Shown: one piece after another, positions 8,151 through 17,269 of the stretch
Numbering within the stretch: position 1 is the stretch's first letter
How the letters are laid out: the number at the start of each line of letters is the position of its first letter
Assembly (NCBI GenBank): GCA_963774765.1
Contig: CAVZGP010000009.1
Span: 62,001-126,000 of the forward strand
Origin: Sva-07 sp963774765
Lineage (GTDB): Bacteria; Actinomycetota; Acidimicrobiia; Acidimicrobiales; Ilumatobacteraceae
Reading direction: 5' to 3'
Length of the DNA: 64,000 nucleotides
Notes under the pieces: model-generated
The model's database searches: none
Seen by the model: the letters and a program-made list of their open reading frames with translations, nothing else
What the model was told of the DNA's origin: nothing
Position numbers and translations under genes: made by a program

Positions 8151-9556
8151 AGCTGCGTACGCGCCTGCTGGCGGGGTTCATGCTGATCTTCGTCGTGGTG
8201 ATCGCTGCCGGCGTGTTCACCGTCTCCGCGCAACGCGACCAGCTGTACGACCAGATCGACGATCGGCTGGCAGCGACACCGCTGCCACCGGAGACCCGGG
8301 CTCGATCGGCTGGCGGCACCGGAACAATCGACGGCCAGGATCCGCCAGCGGCTGCCCCGACCCCTGCATCCGTGCCACGCGTCGACGACGAGAGCATCTC
8401 CGACCTCTACGTCGCGGTGATCACTCCGGACGGCGTCCTGCGCCCGGTGATCGAGGGGCAACTCCTCACCGATGTTCCGGATGTCCAGTCGCTGGTCGAC
8501 GAGCCGCCGACGGAGACGACGTTCCTCACGACCGATGGCGTGGACGGCACCTCGACGTTCCGCGTGATGTTCCTCCCTGCCTCGGCGACATCGTTGGATG
8601 CGATCGGTGCACTACCGATCGACGGCGTCGAGGACACCATCCGACAGTTGACGTACACGTTCGTCGGTGTGGCCGGGCTGATTCTGATCGTCTTGATCGT
8701 GATCTATTCGTGGGTGAACCGATTCGGTCTCCGGCCGATCAGTGCGATGACCGACGTCGCCGAAGCAATCTCGTCGGGTGAACGTGATCGGCGAGCGGAG
8801 GTGGACGACGAGGCAACGGAGGCGGGTCGCCTCGGGCACGCGTTCAACGTGATGCTCGACGAACGCGACAGCAGCGAGACACGGCTGCGCCAGTTCGTCT
8901 CGAACGCTTCTCATGAGTTGCGGACTCCGCTGACCTCGATTCGGGGATACCTCGACCTCTACGCGGCTGGCGGATTCCGCAACCCGGGAGAACTCGATGA
9001 CGCGATGCGCCGTCTGCAGGTCGAGGCACTGCGCATGAACCTGCTCGTGGAGGACCTCCTCGTGCTGGCCAAATTCGATGAGGAGCAAGGACTCGACATC
9101 ACGACGTTCCGTCTCGATGAGATGGTGAATGACGTCGCCGCGCTCACCCGTGCGGCACATCCGGATCGAGCGGTCAACGTCGACACGCCAAGCCCGCTGG
9201 ACGTCCGTGCCGACCGCTTGCGGCTACATCAGGCGTTGGCGGCGCTCGTCGACAATGCAGTCCGTCATACGCCCGACGAATGCCCGATCCACGTTGCCGC
9301 CGCCCGCACCGACGACCACATCGAGCTCTCGGTGACCGACTCCGGACCCGGCCTCACCGCTCTCGAGGCCGCCGACGTTTTCGACCGCTTCAGCCGAGGT
9401 GACCGCTCGCGTGCACGCACGACCGGCGGCTCGGGTCTCGGACTGTCGATCACGCAAGCAATCGTCCAGGCACACGGTGGCGAGATCTCCGTCACGGCGA
9501 CGCCCGGCCACGGCGCGACATTCACCATCGTGCTCCCGACCGAGGCAACACGCTGA
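8147..9556 (+). CDS. Sensor histidine kinase (HAMP, HisKA, HATPase)
   Basis: A 469-residue membrane kinase. TM1 at about residues 6-28, an extracytoplasmic sensor of about 140 residues without a recognised fold, TM2 at about 170-190 (GLILIVLIVIYSWV), HAMP, then HisKA with NASHELRTPLTSIRGY (His at about residue 256) and an HATPase domain with DNAVRHT, DSGPGL and GGSGLGLSITQAIVQAHGG. It starts with GTG overlapping the regulator stop (GTGA) and is the cognate kinase of that regulator. The arrangement resembles PhoR/TcrY-type actinobacterial kinases; the signal is unknown. Confidence 0.95.
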   Translation: MKLRTRLLAGFMLIFVVVIAAGVFTVSAQRDQLYDQIDDRLAATPLPPETRARSAGGTGTIDGQDPPAAAPTPASVPRVDDESISDLYVAVITPDGVLRPVIEGQLLTDVPDVQSLVDEPPTETTFLTTDGVDGTSTFRVMFLPASATSLDAIGALPIDGVEDTIRQLTYTFVGVAGLILIVLIVIYSWVNRFGLRPISAMTDVAEAISSGERDRRAEVDDEATEAGRLGHAFNVMLDERDSSETRLRQFVSNASHELRTPLTSIRGYLDLYAAGGFRNPGELDDAMRRLQVEALRMNLLVEDLLVLAKFDEEQGLDITTFRLDEMVNDVAALTRAAHPDRAVNVDTPSPLDVRADRLRLHQALAALVDNAVRHTPDECPIHVAAARTDDHIELSVTDSGPGLTALEAADVFDRFSRGDRSRARTTGGSGLGLSITQAIVQAHGGEISVTATPGHGATFTIVLPTEATR

Positions 9557-9562
9557 GTGCTG

Positions 9563-9603
9563 TCGGGGTGCCAGCCCAAAGCCGTGCACACCGGCATCCC
9601 CGA
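9563..9603 (+). terminator. Candidate hairpin terminator after the two-component operon
   Basis: Arms TCGGGGTGCC (9563-9572) and GGCATCCCCGA (9593-9603) can pair with one bulge, starting 7 bases after the kinase stop. No T-run follows, as is common in high-GC actinobacteria. Weak call. Confidence 0.35.
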
Positions 9604-9702
9604 ACCGTGCGAGTTGAGCCGCCGGCCGCGGTCGCGGTGAGCGGTCACACGTCGTTCTCGTCGAGGCCTGCCACGCCGAACCGGCGATGTACGCTTTTCG
9701 AC

Positions 9703-11955
9703 ATGCGTGGGCGGGGCAATGATCGCTGGGTGCGCCGCGGCGCTGTACTGATGGCCGTGGTGTTGGCCGCATGTTCGGGATCGGGTGGAGAGAGTGGCAG
9801 TACGGACCCGTCCGGCTCGACCGTGGCCGCGCCGGACACGCCCTCGACGGGATCGGATCCGTCGTCCGCGACGACCGTGCTCACGGAGTCGCCGACGTCC
9901 ACCGAGCCACCGCCGGTCATCGTGCCGCTGGGCGTTCGGTGGGATGAGATCGGTATCGTCGCCGAGGCCGCGGGCGGTGGGAGCGCGCAGACGATCCGAC
10001 CCGACCTCCTCGCGGTCGGCGGCGACCTGTGGTTGCTCAACACGCTGTACAACACCACTGCGGTGACCAGGTCGCGCGATGGTGGGGTGACCTGGGAAAC
10101 CGTCCAGGTCGTCGCCCCGCCCGCCAACGGGACCTTGTTTCTGACCGACGTGGTCGCCGGTCCGACGGGCCGCCTCGTGGCGACCGGATCGATCGGCAGC
10201 AACTGTCGATCGGACCAAGATCTCGGCAACGGGTACCGCTCTGTCGAGCTGTGCCGGCGATTCCGACCTGTGTTGTTCGCCTCGGACGATGACGGTGCAT
10301 CGTGGCGTCGCATCGAACCGGCGGCCATGGCACCACCCGGTGACTCCTCGGTGATCGTCGAAGACATGACGGTCTTCGGCGACGGCTACGTCGCGGTCGG
10401 CACCGTGAAGGGTCCCGACTGGCACGCCCGAGTGTGGGCATCGCCAGACGGTGAAACATGGAACACCGAGCGGGAGTTGCGCGACGTCGATGGTGGGCCG
10501 ATGAGCGGTCGCCAGGTCCTGACCGATGGCGAGACGCTGATGCTCATCGCCGATGGTCACCCGTGCGGCACACCGTTCGCGGACACGCCATCAGGATGGG
10601 TGCTCGGCACATCGTGGCTCAGGAGCCTGCGGATGTTCACGGGCGCCGGTATCGGCGACCTCACCGTGCTCACCAGCGCTGATCACCCCTTCGCCAGCGA
10701 CCCTGTACCGGTCGACTGCGATACCTTGAGCCTGTCCGACATCGGCGACTCCAACGCGTCGTTGCCGCAGGCGTCGGGCGCAGTGATCGGTGGAACCATC
10801 ACCCTGCTGGAGGACATCGGGCCGTTCGACGACGAGGAGGACCCCGAGGTGATCGATCAGACCACCAGTGGCACCCGCCGCTTCACACAACTGATCGATG
10901 GCGACTGGGTGCTCACCGTGATCGACGGCGTGTTCAGCCAGAACAAGGTCGAGGCCAACGGATCCACCCTCATCGACGTGGATGGCCTGCCGGGGATGTT
11001 CGAGGTCGACACGACGGGCTCCGGTGTGGAGTTCGTGCCGATCCTGCCGGACGGTGCGGGGTCGTGGCGGCAAACCAGCCCGGAGCGGTCTGTGCTGACG
11101 AGCCATCGTGCAACCGTCATCAGTGGCAATTGGAGCAACGGTGCGCTCGTCGCAGCGGGGACCGTTCACTCCGATCCGTACCGCTCCGACTTCGGGCCGG
11201 CCAATGTGACGTCGATGGCGGTCTGGCGTTCGGTGGAGACGCAAGGGGACTGGGTCGAGCCGTGTGATCTCGGGCCGGGGGGAGTCTGCCGCTACACCGA
11301 TCTGTCCACGCTCGATGGGTATCCCGATTTCGCCGGGATCGATGTGTCGGGGGCCGACCTGGCGTACTCAGACTTCGGAGACGCCGACCTCACGGGTGCC
11401 AACTTCACGGGCGCCACCCTCTGGAGTGTCGACTCGGGAGACGGAGCGGTGTTCGACGGTGCGAACTTCACCGGCGCCCGACTCGAGTCAGCCCGTCTGA
11501 ACAGTGCGGTCGGGGCCGATTTCACCGGAGCGAACGCACACCTCGCCTCGATCGAAGACGGTACCGGCGCGACGTTCGCGGGAACCAACCTCCAGTCCGC
11601 TGACCTGCGGTTCTCGACGCTGCCGAACCTCGGAACCGCGCTCATCGGGTCGGTCGCCCTCGAACAACTCCCGTCCGACGACCCCGCCGTGCCGCACGAG
11701 ATCTCGCTCGTGGGACTCGACCTCGCGCGGGTGACAATCACCAACGTGTTCGACGCGCCGCTCCTGAAGGTCGTCAGCCTGGACGGATCGGTGTTCGATT
11801 TCACGATCTTCTACCGTGTCGACCTCACCGGCATCGATCAGGCAGTGATCGATTTGACCGAGGCGAGGGTGGACGACGAATCGCTCTGCCCCGACGGCTT
11901 GCCCCCCGACGGAGGTTCGTTGGGCACCTGCGTCCGTGGCGCCGGTGGGTCCTGA
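9703..11955 (+). CDS. Large lipoprotein with Asp-box repeats and a C-terminal pentapeptide-repeat domain
   Basis: A 750-residue exported lipoprotein: basic start MRGRGNDRWVRR, hydrophobic core, lipobox VLAACS at about residue 25, then a Ser/Thr/Pro linker. The middle holds sialidase-like Asp-box signatures (SRDGGVTWETV, DDDGASWRRI, SPDGETWNT), predicting a beta-propeller. Residues about 545-640 contain pentapeptide repeats of A(D/N)LxxxxF type (ADLAYSDF, ADLTGANF, GANFTGA). No catalytic residues are evident. The ATG at 9703 is chosen because it opens directly into the signal peptide. It is separated from the kinase by 146 bases and a candidate terminator. Function unknown, probably binding or scaffolding at the cell surface. 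Confidence 0.8.
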   Translation: MRGRGNDRWVRRGAVLMAVVLAACSGSGGESGSTDPSGSTVAAPDTPSTGSDPSSATTVLTESPTSTEPPPVIVPLGVRWDEIGIVAEAAGGGSAQTIRPDLLAVGGDLWLLNTLYNTTAVTRSRDGGVTWETVQVVAPPANGTLFLTDVVAGPTGRLVATGSIGSNCRSDQDLGNGYRSVELCRRFRPVLFASDDDGASWRRIEPAAMAPPGDSSVIVEDMTVFGDGYVAVGTVKGPDWHARVWASPDGETWNTERELRDVDGGPMSGRQVLTDGETLMLIADGHPCGTPFADTPSGWVLGTSWLRSLRMFTGAGIGDLTVLTSADHPFASDPVPVDCDTLSLSDIGDSNASLPQASGAVIGGTITLLEDIGPFDDEEDPEVIDQTTSGTRRFTQLIDGDWVLTVIDGVFSQNKVEANGSTLIDVDGLPGMFEVDTTGSGVEFVPILPDGAGSWRQTSPERSVLTSHRATVISGNWSNGALVAAGTVHSDPYRSDFGPANVTSMAVWRSVETQGDWVEPCDLGPGGVCRYTDLSTLDGYPDFAGIDVSGADLAYSDFGDADLTGANFTGATLWSVDSGDGAVFDGANFTGARLESARLNSAVGADFTGANAHLASIEDGTGATFAGTNLQSADLRFSTLPNLGTALIGSVALEQLPSDDPAVPHEISLVGLDLARVTITNVFDAPLLKVVSLDGSVFDFTIFYRVDLTGIDQAVIDLTEARVDDESLCPDGLPPDGGSLGTCVRGAGGS

Positions 11956-12025
11956 CTGCGTCGGGCGAATCGATCTACTGATCGGCTCGGAGCGCATCGG
12001 AGCCACCCGTGCCTGCGGACGCCCA

Positions 12026-13735
12026 TCAAGGTTCATCGACGTGGTCGAGCCCCCGTCGACGACGAAGGGAGCGTGCCCGATCGGCGCGGAGTGCTCGGAG
12101 CTTCTCGCCGCGGCTGTATTCGAGCGCATCGAATCCGTCGGGGTCGGGCGGGATCGATGCCGGGTCGACGAGTTGCTGTCCCATGTACATCTCCACCATG
12201 AGTGGCCGCTCCAAGATGTCGCTGGCACAGAACACGCCGCCGCTGACTGTGCCACCGATACCGTGGCCGCGCACGGTGTTGGCGCCGACGACCCACAGAC
12301 CGTCGATCTCGGTGCGGAAGTGGGGACGGCGTTCGCCGGACTGGTCGGGTGAGTGCCGATAGCCGTAGCTCGTGCCACCAGTGCTCTGTGTGTACCGCTC
12401 GTGCGAGAGCGTGGTCGCTGTCTCCAGGTGCACGATGTCGTCACGGAACGGACCAAGCACCCGCTCGGCCGCATCGATCAAGGCGTCGGTGAGTTCCTGC
12501 TTGCGCGCCCGATACTCGGCGTTGCGTCGGTAGCTGCCGCCGTCCGCCGGCCCCTCGGTGACTCCCCAGTAGTCATGGCCCCGAGGAGCCAGCGTCATGA
12601 TCTGGAAGTTCGTCTGGCCAGGCGGGCACAACTCGTGGTTGCCCGGGTCCTTCCGCGACGCGAGCGCGATGTAGGCGAATGGCACCTCCTCATGGGGCAG
12701 CCGACCCGCGTCGAGAACCTCGTACAACTCGTCGGTTTCATAGCTGGGGAACACGAAGTAGTTCGTGTTGGGCCCGTCGATCACTTTGTCGACCACGACG
12801 TAGACGCAGACGAGCCCGAGTGTCATGACCGCGTTGTCGACCCAGGTCGCGGTGCTGGAGTCGACGTGCTCGCGGCCGACCAACTGCTCGATCGTTCGCC
12901 GGTGGTCCGCGTTGCTGATCACGATCGGTGCGTCGATGCGTTCTCCGCTTTCGAGGGACACCCCGGTGGCACAACCGTCGTCGACGATGATTCGCTCGAC
13001 CGGTGCGAGAGTTCTGACTTCACCACCGCACGCTTCGATGACCTGGATCAGGCGAGCAGCGATCATCTGGCCTCCACCTTCGGGGTAGTAGGCACCGCCC
13101 ATGTAGTGCCCGATGATGGCTGCATGCATGGCGATGGCGGTCTGGTCGGGGCCACCCGCGTACAGCCCCGACCAGTGGTCGAGAACGGCGATTGCCTGCT
13201 TCGACAGCTCGCAGTCCCGGAACAACTCCGACAGCGGTCGCATGGCCCACCGGTCGAACGTCGGGCGGTCCTCTCCGAAGACGAGTCGGCCCTCGTCGGC
13301 GACGTTGCGGAGAACGTCGAGGCACCGTTCGATGCCGGCCCGATCGTTCGGGAACTGGGCGATGAGCCGCGCTCGGTACTCGTCCCAGCCTGCGGGAACC
13401 TTGAATGTGAAGTCGGGGAACGTGAGCGTGTCGAAGCCGTCGCGGTCGAGTTCACGGAAGTTCAGCCGATCACCGAGGCCGAGTCCGTTGAACACGTTGG
13501 TGAGCAGCCCATTCGGCCCGCATTCTCCGATGTAGTGGACGCCGACGTCGAACTCGTACCAGTCGTCGCCGTGGTGTCGGCGGAAGACCTGGGTGTTGCC
13601 TCCTGCCACGTCGTGTCGTTCCAACACCAGGACCCGCTTGCCCGCCGAACCCAGACACGCCGCCGTGATCAGCCCACCGGGGCCTGACCCGACGACGATG
13701 GCATCCCAGCTCTCGTTGTCAACACTGGTGCTCAT
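12026..13735 (-). CDS. FAD-dependent phytoene-desaturase/retinol-saturase-like oxidoreductase
   Basis: A 569-residue flavoprotein. The N-terminal dinucleotide motif is WDAIVVGSGPGGLITAACLG followed by VLVLERHDVAGGNTQ, and the family C-terminal FAD segment is DGLWVVGANTVRGHGIGG. Layout and length fit the carotenoid desaturase/all-trans-retinol 13,14-reductase superfamily, acting on hydrophobic polyene or lipid substrates; the substrate is not predictable. AAGGGA lies 8 bases before the ATG. The gene is divergent from a TetR regulator, with a perfect 17-base inverted repeat between them, so it is very likely the regulated target. Confidence 0.85.
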   Translation of the reverse strand: MSTSVDNESWDAIVVGSGPGGLITAACLGSAGKRVLVLERHDVAGGNTQVFRRHHGDDWYEFDVGVHYIGECGPNGLLTNVFNGLGLGDRLNFRELDRDGFDTLTFPDFTFKVPAGWDEYRARLIAQFPNDRAGIERCLDVLRNVADEGRLVFGEDRPTFDRWAMRPLSELFRDCELSKQAIAVLDHWSGLYAGGPDQTAIAMHAAIIGHYMGGAYYPEGGGQMIAARLIQVIEACGGEVRTLAPVERIIVDDGCATGVSLESGERIDAPIVISNADHRRTIEQLVGREHVDSSTATWVDNAVMTLGLVCVYVVVDKVIDGPNTNYFVFPSYETDELYEVLDAGRLPHEEVPFAYIALASRKDPGNHELCPPGQTNFQIMTLAPRGHDYWGVTEGPADGGSYRRNAEYRARKQELTDALIDAAERVLGPFRDDIVHLETATTLSHERYTQSTGGTSYGYRHSPDQSGERRPHFRTEIDGLWVVGANTVRGHGIGGTVSGGVFCASDILERPLMVEMYMGQQLVDPASIPPDPDGFDALEYSRGEKLRALRADRARSLRRRRGLDHVDEP

Positions 13736-13784
13736 CGTGTTCCCTTCCGTCGATGCGACACTCCTGGCCCCAGCATCGCGATGT

Positions 13785-13830
13785 TCCTTGACAGTGACAA
13801 GCTACAATTGTCACTTGTCACTGTCAAGGA
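13785..13830. promoter_or_regulatory. Perfect 17-bp inverted repeat, likely TetR operator
   Basis: TCCTTGACAGTGACAAG at 13785-13801 is repeated exactly as its reverse complement at 13814-13830, with a 12-base spacer. A third GTGACAA-type half-site lies in between (TTGTCAC at 13808-13814). TTGACA within each arm could serve as a -35 box for both directions. It stands between the flavoenzyme start (13735) and the TetR start (13853). Autoregulation and repression of the flavoenzyme are inferred. Confidence 0.7.
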
Positions 13831-13852
13831 AAAGAGCCATGATCGGAGCCTA

Positions 13853-14497
13853 GTGAGCACTCGGAAGAGGGTCCAGTTCGACGGTGACCTCCGACGCTCC
13901 CTGCTCGATGCGGCGCTCCGTGTGCTCGTCGATGAGGGTGCGGCCGCGTTGAGCCTTCGTGAGTTGTCACGCTCCCTCGGCGTGTCCCATGCGGCGCCTG
14001 CCCACTATTTCCGTGACAAAGCCGCCCTGGTGACCGCGCTCGCTGCGGAGGGCCTCGACCAGCTCGCGGTCGCGATGATCGAACGGATGGACACCCTCGG
14101 TCCAGACGCCCGCCTGGGAGCGGCGGGCATCGCCTATGTCGAGTTCGCCGAGACCCACCGCGGGCACTTCGAAGTGATGTTCCGCCGTGACCTCATCGAC
14201 ATCACCGATCCCAGCTACCTGACGGCGAGCGATCGAGCGATCGGGGTGCTCGTCGAGGCCGTGGAACGCCGCCGGGCAAGCGGATGGGGACGCGGTGAGG
14301 AGGCGTGGGTGCTGGCCGCCATGGCCTGGGCTGCGATGCACGGAATCGCGTCGCTTCACGCCCAAGGAGCGTTGGGTCGAGTGGCAGGCAGTCGCTCTCC
14401 TGTCGAGGTGGCCGCCGCCGTCAACCGTGTGCTCGACGCGAACGACCGCGAGGTCAACCACGACGTGGGCGAGGCGGGCTCAGCGATCGAACGGTGA
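13853..14497 (+). CDS. TetR-family transcriptional regulator
   Basis: A 214-residue regulator starting at GTG 13853 (MSTRKRVQFDGDL). The helix-turn-helix is at about residues 25-60 (AALSLRELSRSLGVSHAAPAHYFRDKAAL, abbreviated here to its ends), and a TetR_C ligand domain follows. The open frame reaches back to 13781, but the region before 13853 is the operator, so the shorter form is preferred. Directly upstream a four-codon mini-ORF (ATG 13839, stop TAG 13851-13853) overlaps the GTG by one base. The C-terminus runs 18 bases into the convergent LanC-like gene. Confidence 0.88.
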   Translation: MSTRKRVQFDGDLRRSLLDAALRVLVDEGAAALSLRELSRSLGVSHAAPAHYFRDKAALVTALAAEGLDQLAVAMIERMDTLGPDARLGAAGIAYVEFAETHRGHFEVMFRRDLIDITDPSYLTASDRAIGVLVEAVERRRASGWGRGEEAWVLAAMAWAAMHGIASLHAQGALGRVAGSRSPVEVAAAVNRVLDANDREVNHDVGEAGSAIER

Positions 14498-15784
14498 GTC
14501 GGGAAGGGCGATCTTCGACGGTGTGTCGCGGTTGCTGGTCGCGAGGTGGAGGAGGAAGCTGGCGATCCCGGCGGCGCCCTGCATGTAGCCGGTCTGCGTC
14601 TCGAGGAAGTCCGGGCGGTTGCGGTGCTCGGCCTGCGACCACGAGCGCCGCCCGTCGACCACGTCACTGCGCTCGAGCACCACCTCTTCGATTCTCCGAG
14701 CGAGATCCAGGTAGTCCTGGCGTCCCGTGGCGAGGTGCAGAGAGATCGCGTAGTCACCGAGCCCTGCGTCGCCGCAACACTGACCGAAGTTCTGCCACAG
14801 GCCCCTGCTGCGCGTCTCGGGTGCTCCCGTTGCGAGGAGGCCGCGCATGTTCGCGTGCATCCAGTCGAGCCACGATTCGTCGCCGGTGATCTCGTGCAGG
14901 AGGAACATGAGCCGCCCGGTGCCGGGCGGGCCGTGGCAGACACCGAGATAGTGCAGGCCTGGCTGTTCCTCGGTGTGGCAGACGAGAACCCCGTCGCCGC
15001 TCGTCGAAGCGTGGGCGACGACGAACCCCGCCGCCTCGATCGCTGCGTCCAGGTAGCGCTGCTCATCCGTCTCCCGGTACAGATCGGCGAGGAAGTATCC
15101 GACACCCGCGGCACCGTGCGCGAAGTTCGGCGCGGTGAACTCGAAGGGCATGTCGGCCATCATCAGCCAGTTCATTCCCTCGGGTGTGTCGACCGCCATC
15201 TCCAGCAACCGATCGGCAGTCCGGCGCGCCCAGTCGAGGGCTCGATCGTCGAGGTGCCGACGATGGGCGTGGAGAAAGCCGAGTCCCGCTCCGGCGGCAC
15301 CGATGCTGAGGTCGAGCACCTCTCGATCGCCGGTCATTCCCGTGATGTCGGAGAACGGCATCGGCTCGATCCATCCCATGCCCGCACCGAGCGCTGTCGC
15401 CTGCGCCGCCATCGACCGGACGGCGTCGACCGCGCCGAGCCGAAATCGTTCCAGCCCGCTCTCCTCGGCCACGGCGTCGAGCACGAACATGTATCCCGGC
15501 AACCCGCTGTAGATCGCGATGCCGACGTCATCGTGCTCGCCCACGAACCGGAGCACATCGTCCGCGGCGGCGATCGCCTCGTCGAGGAATCGGCGCTCAC
15601 CGGTCGCCCGATGCAGTTCGAGGTAGAACAGCGCAACCCCAGCGCTGCCGTGGTACAGGCTGCGATTCGTCGCCGAACCGTCGGGTATCCGAGTCCAGCG
15701 TGCACCGTCGGAATCACCCGACCGGCAGGCCCGAAGGAACGCCTCGACCTCGAACACCCGCTGCATCGTCTCGTCGTCGGTCAT
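14480..15784 (-). CDS. LanC-like (lanthionine synthetase C-type) alpha/alpha toroid protein with CCG motif
   Basis: A 434-residue protein with seven G-x-x-G repeat signatures (YHGSAG, YSGLPG, IGAAG, AHGAAG, CHGPPG, CCGDAG, QGAAG), as in the seven-fold LanC toroid. Candidate zinc ligands are Cys at about 282 (GVCHGPPG) and the Cys-Cys pair at about 334-335 (FGQCCGDAG). Classical LanC enzymes have Cys-His-Gly at the second site. A CCG there gives three Cys ligands, as in ProcM-like lanthionine synthetases known for low substrate selectivity. No dehydratase domain and no obvious precursor peptide are adjacent. It is the last gene of an operon with nitronate monooxygenase (48-base gap), radical SAM and DUF2804 genes. 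Function is open. Confidence 0.82.
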   Translation of the reverse strand: MTDDETMQRVFEVEAFLRACRSGDSDGARWTRIPDGSATNRSLYHGSAGVALFYLELHRATGERRFLDEAIAAADDVLRFVGEHDDVGIAIYSGLPGYMFVLDAVAEESGLERFRLGAVDAVRSMAAQATALGAGMGWIEPMPFSDITGMTGDREVLDLSIGAAGAGLGFLHAHRRHLDDRALDWARRTADRLLEMAVDTPEGMNWLMMADMPFEFTAPNFAHGAAGVGYFLADLYRETDEQRYLDAAIEAAGFVVAHASTSGDGVLVCHTEEQPGLHYLGVCHGPPGTGRLMFLLHEITGDESWLDWMHANMRGLLATGAPETRSRGLWQNFGQCCGDAGLGDYAISLHLATGRQDYLDLARRIEEVVLERSDVVDGRRSWSQAEHRNRPDFLETQTGYMQGAAGIASFLLHLATSNRDTPSKIALPDSPFDR

Positions 15785-15832
15785 CGTGACCCCTCTCGCT
15801 CGGATGCCAGGTTGGCACGGGAGGCGGCCCGG

Positions 15833-17269
15833 TCAACGACCGAGCAGGAAGTCGATCACGTCGGCTGCGCTCCAATGACCGCGGTCGCCGGCCAGCGCCG
15901 ACACGACGGTCTCGAGGTCGTCGCCGGCGGTGACGATCGGCGGTTCGGCACCGTCGTCGCGTTGCTGGGCAAGCCCCACCGTCGCCATCAGACCGTTGCA
16001 CAGGCACTTGCGCCCGACGGTGTCTTCGACCTTGCCGCCCTTCGACACGTAGATGTCGACAGGTTCGCTCGGGCACCGGTAGCCGATGCGGCCATCGGGT
16101 CGAAGGTATGTGGTGCGCAGGAAGCCGAGATCACAGATCCGATCACGCGCCTCGTGCACGTCGGGGTCCGAGAGAGTGCCGGGGAGATCGACGACCTTGA
16201 ACGGGAACCCGCTCGGCGACGCCAGCGGATCGGTGCGGATCTCGATCTCTCCGTGCTGTGCTCGGCGGATCATCTCGCTCTTGAGGTCGGCGCGGAGCCC
16301 GGACTCGTCGCACAGCGCGAATGCCGTACCCACCTGGACGCCCGCCGCACCGGACTGGCGGGCAGCGGCGACGCTCGCCGGATCGGTGTACCCGCCCGCC
16401 AACCAGAACGGGAGGCCCGCAGCCGCCATCTTGTCGAGGTCGACGACGTCACGTGGTCCGTAGATCGGCTGGCCGGCCTCGTCGAGTTCGAGTTTGCCCC
16501 GTGGCGGTGCGTTGTGGCCACCGGCACTCGGGCCTTCGACGACGAACCCATCGGGTGCGGTGGCGGGGTCCTTCAGCAGGAACGTGACGAGCGTGTTCGA
16601 CGCGACGATCGCAAGGAAACGGGGTCGGGCGAGTTGGGGAGGGGTGATACCGAGCACGTCGGCCGGATCGAACGACACCGCCGACTCGTCGCCTGGAGCA
16701 GCGCCGGCCACGGTGATGCGGTAGTCGTGGCGTGCCCCGCGCGCGAAGTCGTTCAGCATGCTCGGGATCTGGGCGGGGATGCCCGCGCCCATCAGCACGT
16801 AGTCGACGCCCGCCAGCATCGCCCCGTAGACGGCGTGTGGGGTGGGGAGTTGGAGCTTCTCGAGGTAGTTGATCCCGACCTGGCCCTCGTGGCCCTCCTT
16901 CGCGAGCCACACCTCGGCGAAGTTCGCGACCATCGTCAGTTCCGCGAGTGATGCCGACGGGGAGACACGCCCGAGTGGAACACGCCGATACGGCGCATCC
17001 GGAGGCCGTCCCTCCGCGACGAACCACCGGTCGAGGACTCGCTGGGCGAGTTCGGGGTCCGGGAACTGCGCGAAGGCGCGGCGCAGGTGGCCGCCGACAT
17101 CGCCGTCTCCCAAGCGGCGGGCGTGCACGACGTCGAGCGCTGTCCCCGAGACGACACCGAGTTGACCGAGTCGACTCACCGCAGCGGCGAGCGTCCAGTC
17201 GGAGATCCCCACGCCCATCCCGCCCTGGATCACGACGGGTGGCACGTCGATCCCGGTGGAGGTCAACAC
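15833..17269 (-). CDS. Nitronate monooxygenase-like FMN TIM-barrel oxidoreductase
   Basis: A 478-residue protein of the NMO/2-nitropropane-dioxygenase family: VVIQGGMGVGISDWTLA near the start, GVVSGTALD, FVVEGPSAGGHNAP (phosphate-binding/catalytic region), FWLAGGYTDP and AAGVQVGTAFALC. Members oxidise alkyl nitronates with FMN and O2, or act as related FMN reductases. The C-terminal Cys-rich part (RKCLCNGL) marks a longer subfamily than classic NMO (about 320-350). The start GTG at 17269 overlaps the radical SAM stop by 7 bases; TTG 17266 is an alternative, and the longer open frame upstream is a shadow of the radical SAM gene. It is third in the operon. Confidence 0.85.
   Translation of the reverse strand: MLTSTGIDVPPVVIQGGMGVGISDWTLAAAVSRLGQLGVVSGTALDVVHARRLGDGDVGGHLRRAFAQFPDPELAQRVLDRWFVAEGRPPDAPYRRVPLGRVSPSASLAELTMVANFAEVWLAKEGHEGQVGINYLEKLQLPTPHAVYGAMLAGVDYVLMGAGIPAQIPSMLNDFARGARHDYRITVAGAAPGDESAVSFDPADVLGITPPQLARPRFLAIVASNTLVTFLLKDPATAPDGFVVEGPSAGGHNAPPRGKLELDEAGQPIYGPRDVVDLDKMAAAGLPFWLAGGYTDPASVAAARQSGAAGVQVGTAFALCDESGLRADLKSEMIRRAQHGEIEIRTDPLASPSGFPFKVVDLPGTLSDPDVHEARDRICDLGFLRTTYLRPDGRIGYRCPSEPVDIYVSKGGKVEDTVGRKCLCNGLMATVGLAQQRDDGAEPPIVTAGDDLETVVSALAGDRGHWSAADVIDFLLGR

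Noticed and set aside
14546..16951. 801-codon plus-strand frame
   Set aside because: Runs antisense through the LanC-like and NMO genes; no motifs and only reflects GC-driven lack of stops.
15833..17269. PfaD/FabK-type enoyl reductase for polyunsaturated fatty acid synthesis
   Set aside because: No polyketide synthase genes nearby and the motifs fit the nitronate monooxygenase family better.
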